From the NCBI GenBank assembly GCA_937983035.1, contig CALKAN010000350.1:1-7298 (forward strand): a stretch of 7,298 bases of DNA, read 5' to 3'. The position numbers and the translations under genes are program-made. Of this stretch, positions 6,386-7,298 are shown in pieces; position 1 is the stretch's first letter; each line of letters starts with the position of its first letter. The notes beneath the pieces were generated by a model. It was not told where the DNA came from. It worked only from the letters and a program-made list of their open reading frames with translations, and searched no databases. The DNA comes from an uncultured Paenibacillaceae bacterium. Its GTDB lineage: Bacteria; Bacillota; Bacilli; Paenibacillales; CALAME01.

Positions 6386-7298
6386 ATACGGGTTGAAGCG
6401 GGTCATCAATGCCAGCGGGCGAATGAGCATCCTTGGCGTTTCAGCGCCTTCCGATACGGTGATGGAGGCGATGAAGCAGGGAGGCCAACAGTATGTGGAG
6501 ATTGCGGATTTGGTTGAGAAGTCCGGCAAATATGTTGCCAATATCATCGGCAGCGAAGATGCGGTCGTCGTCAATTCTGCTTCCAGCGGCATTGCCTTGT
6601 CTACAGCGGCAGTCGTTACAGGCGGCAATGAACGGATGAGCCAGCGTTTGCATCAAGATCCGATTGAAAAAAACGAAATCCTGCTGTTTAAAGGGCATAA
6701 CGTGCAGTATGGGGCGCCGATCGAAACGATGGTCGCATTAGGCGGCGGGAAAGTGGTGGAAATCGGATATGCGAATGAAGGACGGCAGGAACATATTGAA
6801 CAAGCCGTGACAGATCGCACGGCAGCCATGTTGTATGTGAAATCACATCATTGCGTGCAGAAAAACATGATTTCCGTGGAAGAAGCATGGGAGACTGCGC
6901 AAAAGCTTGGCATTCCGTTAATCGTCGATGCTGCGGCTGAAGAAGATTTGCAAAAGTATCCGCCGATTTCAGATTTGGTCATCTTCAGCGGCTCGAAAGC
7001 GATCGAAGGACCAACATCCGGCATAGTCGCAGGTAAAGCCCATTTGGTTGAAGCTGTGAAGCTGCAGCTTCATTATATCGGACGCAGCATGAAGGTCGGG
7101 AAAGAAAGCGTGTTTGGTTTGCTGCAAGCATTGGAAGAATACATGAACAAAAAAGACAACAGCGAACAAGAAAAACAGCAGCTGCAAGCGCTGCTTGAAT
7201 TGTCAGAACTGCCTGGCGTGAAGGTGGAGATTGTGCAAGATGAAGCCGGCAGAGCGATATTCCGCGGGCGAATCCATTTTAATGAAAAAGAAGCGGGG
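6363..7298 (+). CDS. DgaE/SelA-like PLP-dependent ammonia-lyase, partial (3' end outside window)
   Basis: Only the first 312 codons are present; the frame is still open at the right edge. Relatives such as Salmonella DgaE are about 370 residues, so most of the protein is here. The family belongs to the fold-type I PLP enzymes related to selenocysteine synthase SelA. The expected marks are the opening YGLKRVINASGRMSILG, the region EDAVVVNSASSGIAL, the PLP-ring Asp D189 in LIVDAAAEEDL, and the Schiff-base Lys K212 in IFSGSKAIEGPTSG. The archetype DgaE removes ammonia from D-glucosaminate-6-phosphate to give 2-keto-3-deoxygluconate-6-phosphate. Here the true substrate may differ, because import appears to be ABC-type rather than by a phosphorylating PTS. 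The start at ATG 6363 has a good Shine-Dalgarno sequence and overlaps the amidohydrolase by 23 bases. A KDPG-type aldolase and a sugar kinase are likely neighbours beyond the edge, by inference. A SelA function is unlikely, given the sugar-operon setting. Confidence 0.85.
   Translation, partial: MGHSLNAKYGLKRVINASGRMSILGVSAPSDTVMEAMKQGGQQYVEIADLVEKSGKYVANIIGSEDAVVVNSASSGIALSTAAVVTGGNERMSQRLHQDPIEKNEILLFKGHNVQYGAPIETMVALGGGKVVEIGYANEGRQEHIEQAVTDRTAAMLYVKSHHCVQKNMISVEEAWETAQKLGIPLIVDAAAEEDLQKYPPISDLVIFSGSKAIEGPTSGIVAGKAHLVEAVKLQLHYIGRSMKVGKESVFGLLQALEEYMNKKDNSEQEKQQLQALLELSELPGVKVEIVQDEAGRAIFRGRIHFNEKEAG

Noticed and set aside
1..7298. tRNA, rRNA, CRISPR array, insertion sequence or prophage signals
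   Set aside because: No regularly spaced repeats, transposase motifs, terminal inverted repeats or tRNA-like cloverleaf sequences were seen. Almost the whole window is coding.

Overview
The window looks like chromosomal DNA from a Gram-positive Bacillales bacterium (Bacillaceae or Paenibacillaceae). The evidence is strong AGGAGG-type ribosome binding sites about 7-9 bases ahead of each start, base composition near the middle of the scale, TTG-rich leucine codons, and a YesM/YesN-type sensor-regulator pair beside a CUT1-type sugar transporter. The genus cannot be fixed from sequence alone. All genes lie on the + strand, packed tightly enough to be one transcription unit, and no internal terminator was found.

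Layout: a 103-base leader without a recognisable gene; two inner-membrane permeases of a MalF/MalG-like ABC importer (104-976 and 996-1829); a YesM-like sensor histidine kinase broken by a frameshift near 2405-2430 (1879-3652); a YesN-like response regulator with an AraC-type DNA-binding end (3657-5246); a cog3964 amidohydrolase, often mislabelled dihydroorotase (5267-6385); and the first 312 codons of a DgaE/SelA-like PLP-dependent ammonia-lyase, which runs off the right edge (6363 onward). The solute-binding lipoprotein expected with the permeases is not in the window and may lie to the left. No ATPase gene is present; in this transporter class it is often a shared MsmK/MsmX-type protein encoded elsewhere.

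Taken together, the genes suggest sensing, import and breakdown of an acylated amino-sugar acid or related polyhydroxy amino acid. The kinase and regulator would sense an extracellular ligand and switch on the operon, and the permeases would import the substrate. The amidohydrolase would remove an acyl group, and the DgaE-like enzyme would remove the amino group as ammonia to give a 2-keto-3-deoxy sugar acid. In the described Salmonella D-glucosaminate (dga) pathway, DgaE acts on a substrate phosphorylated by a PTS. Here import appears to be ABC-type, so a separate sugar kinase and a KDPG-type aldolase would be expected downstream. The substrate is inferred, not shown. The frameshift in the sensor raises the question of whether the system is still regulated in this strain, or whether the shift is a sequencing error.
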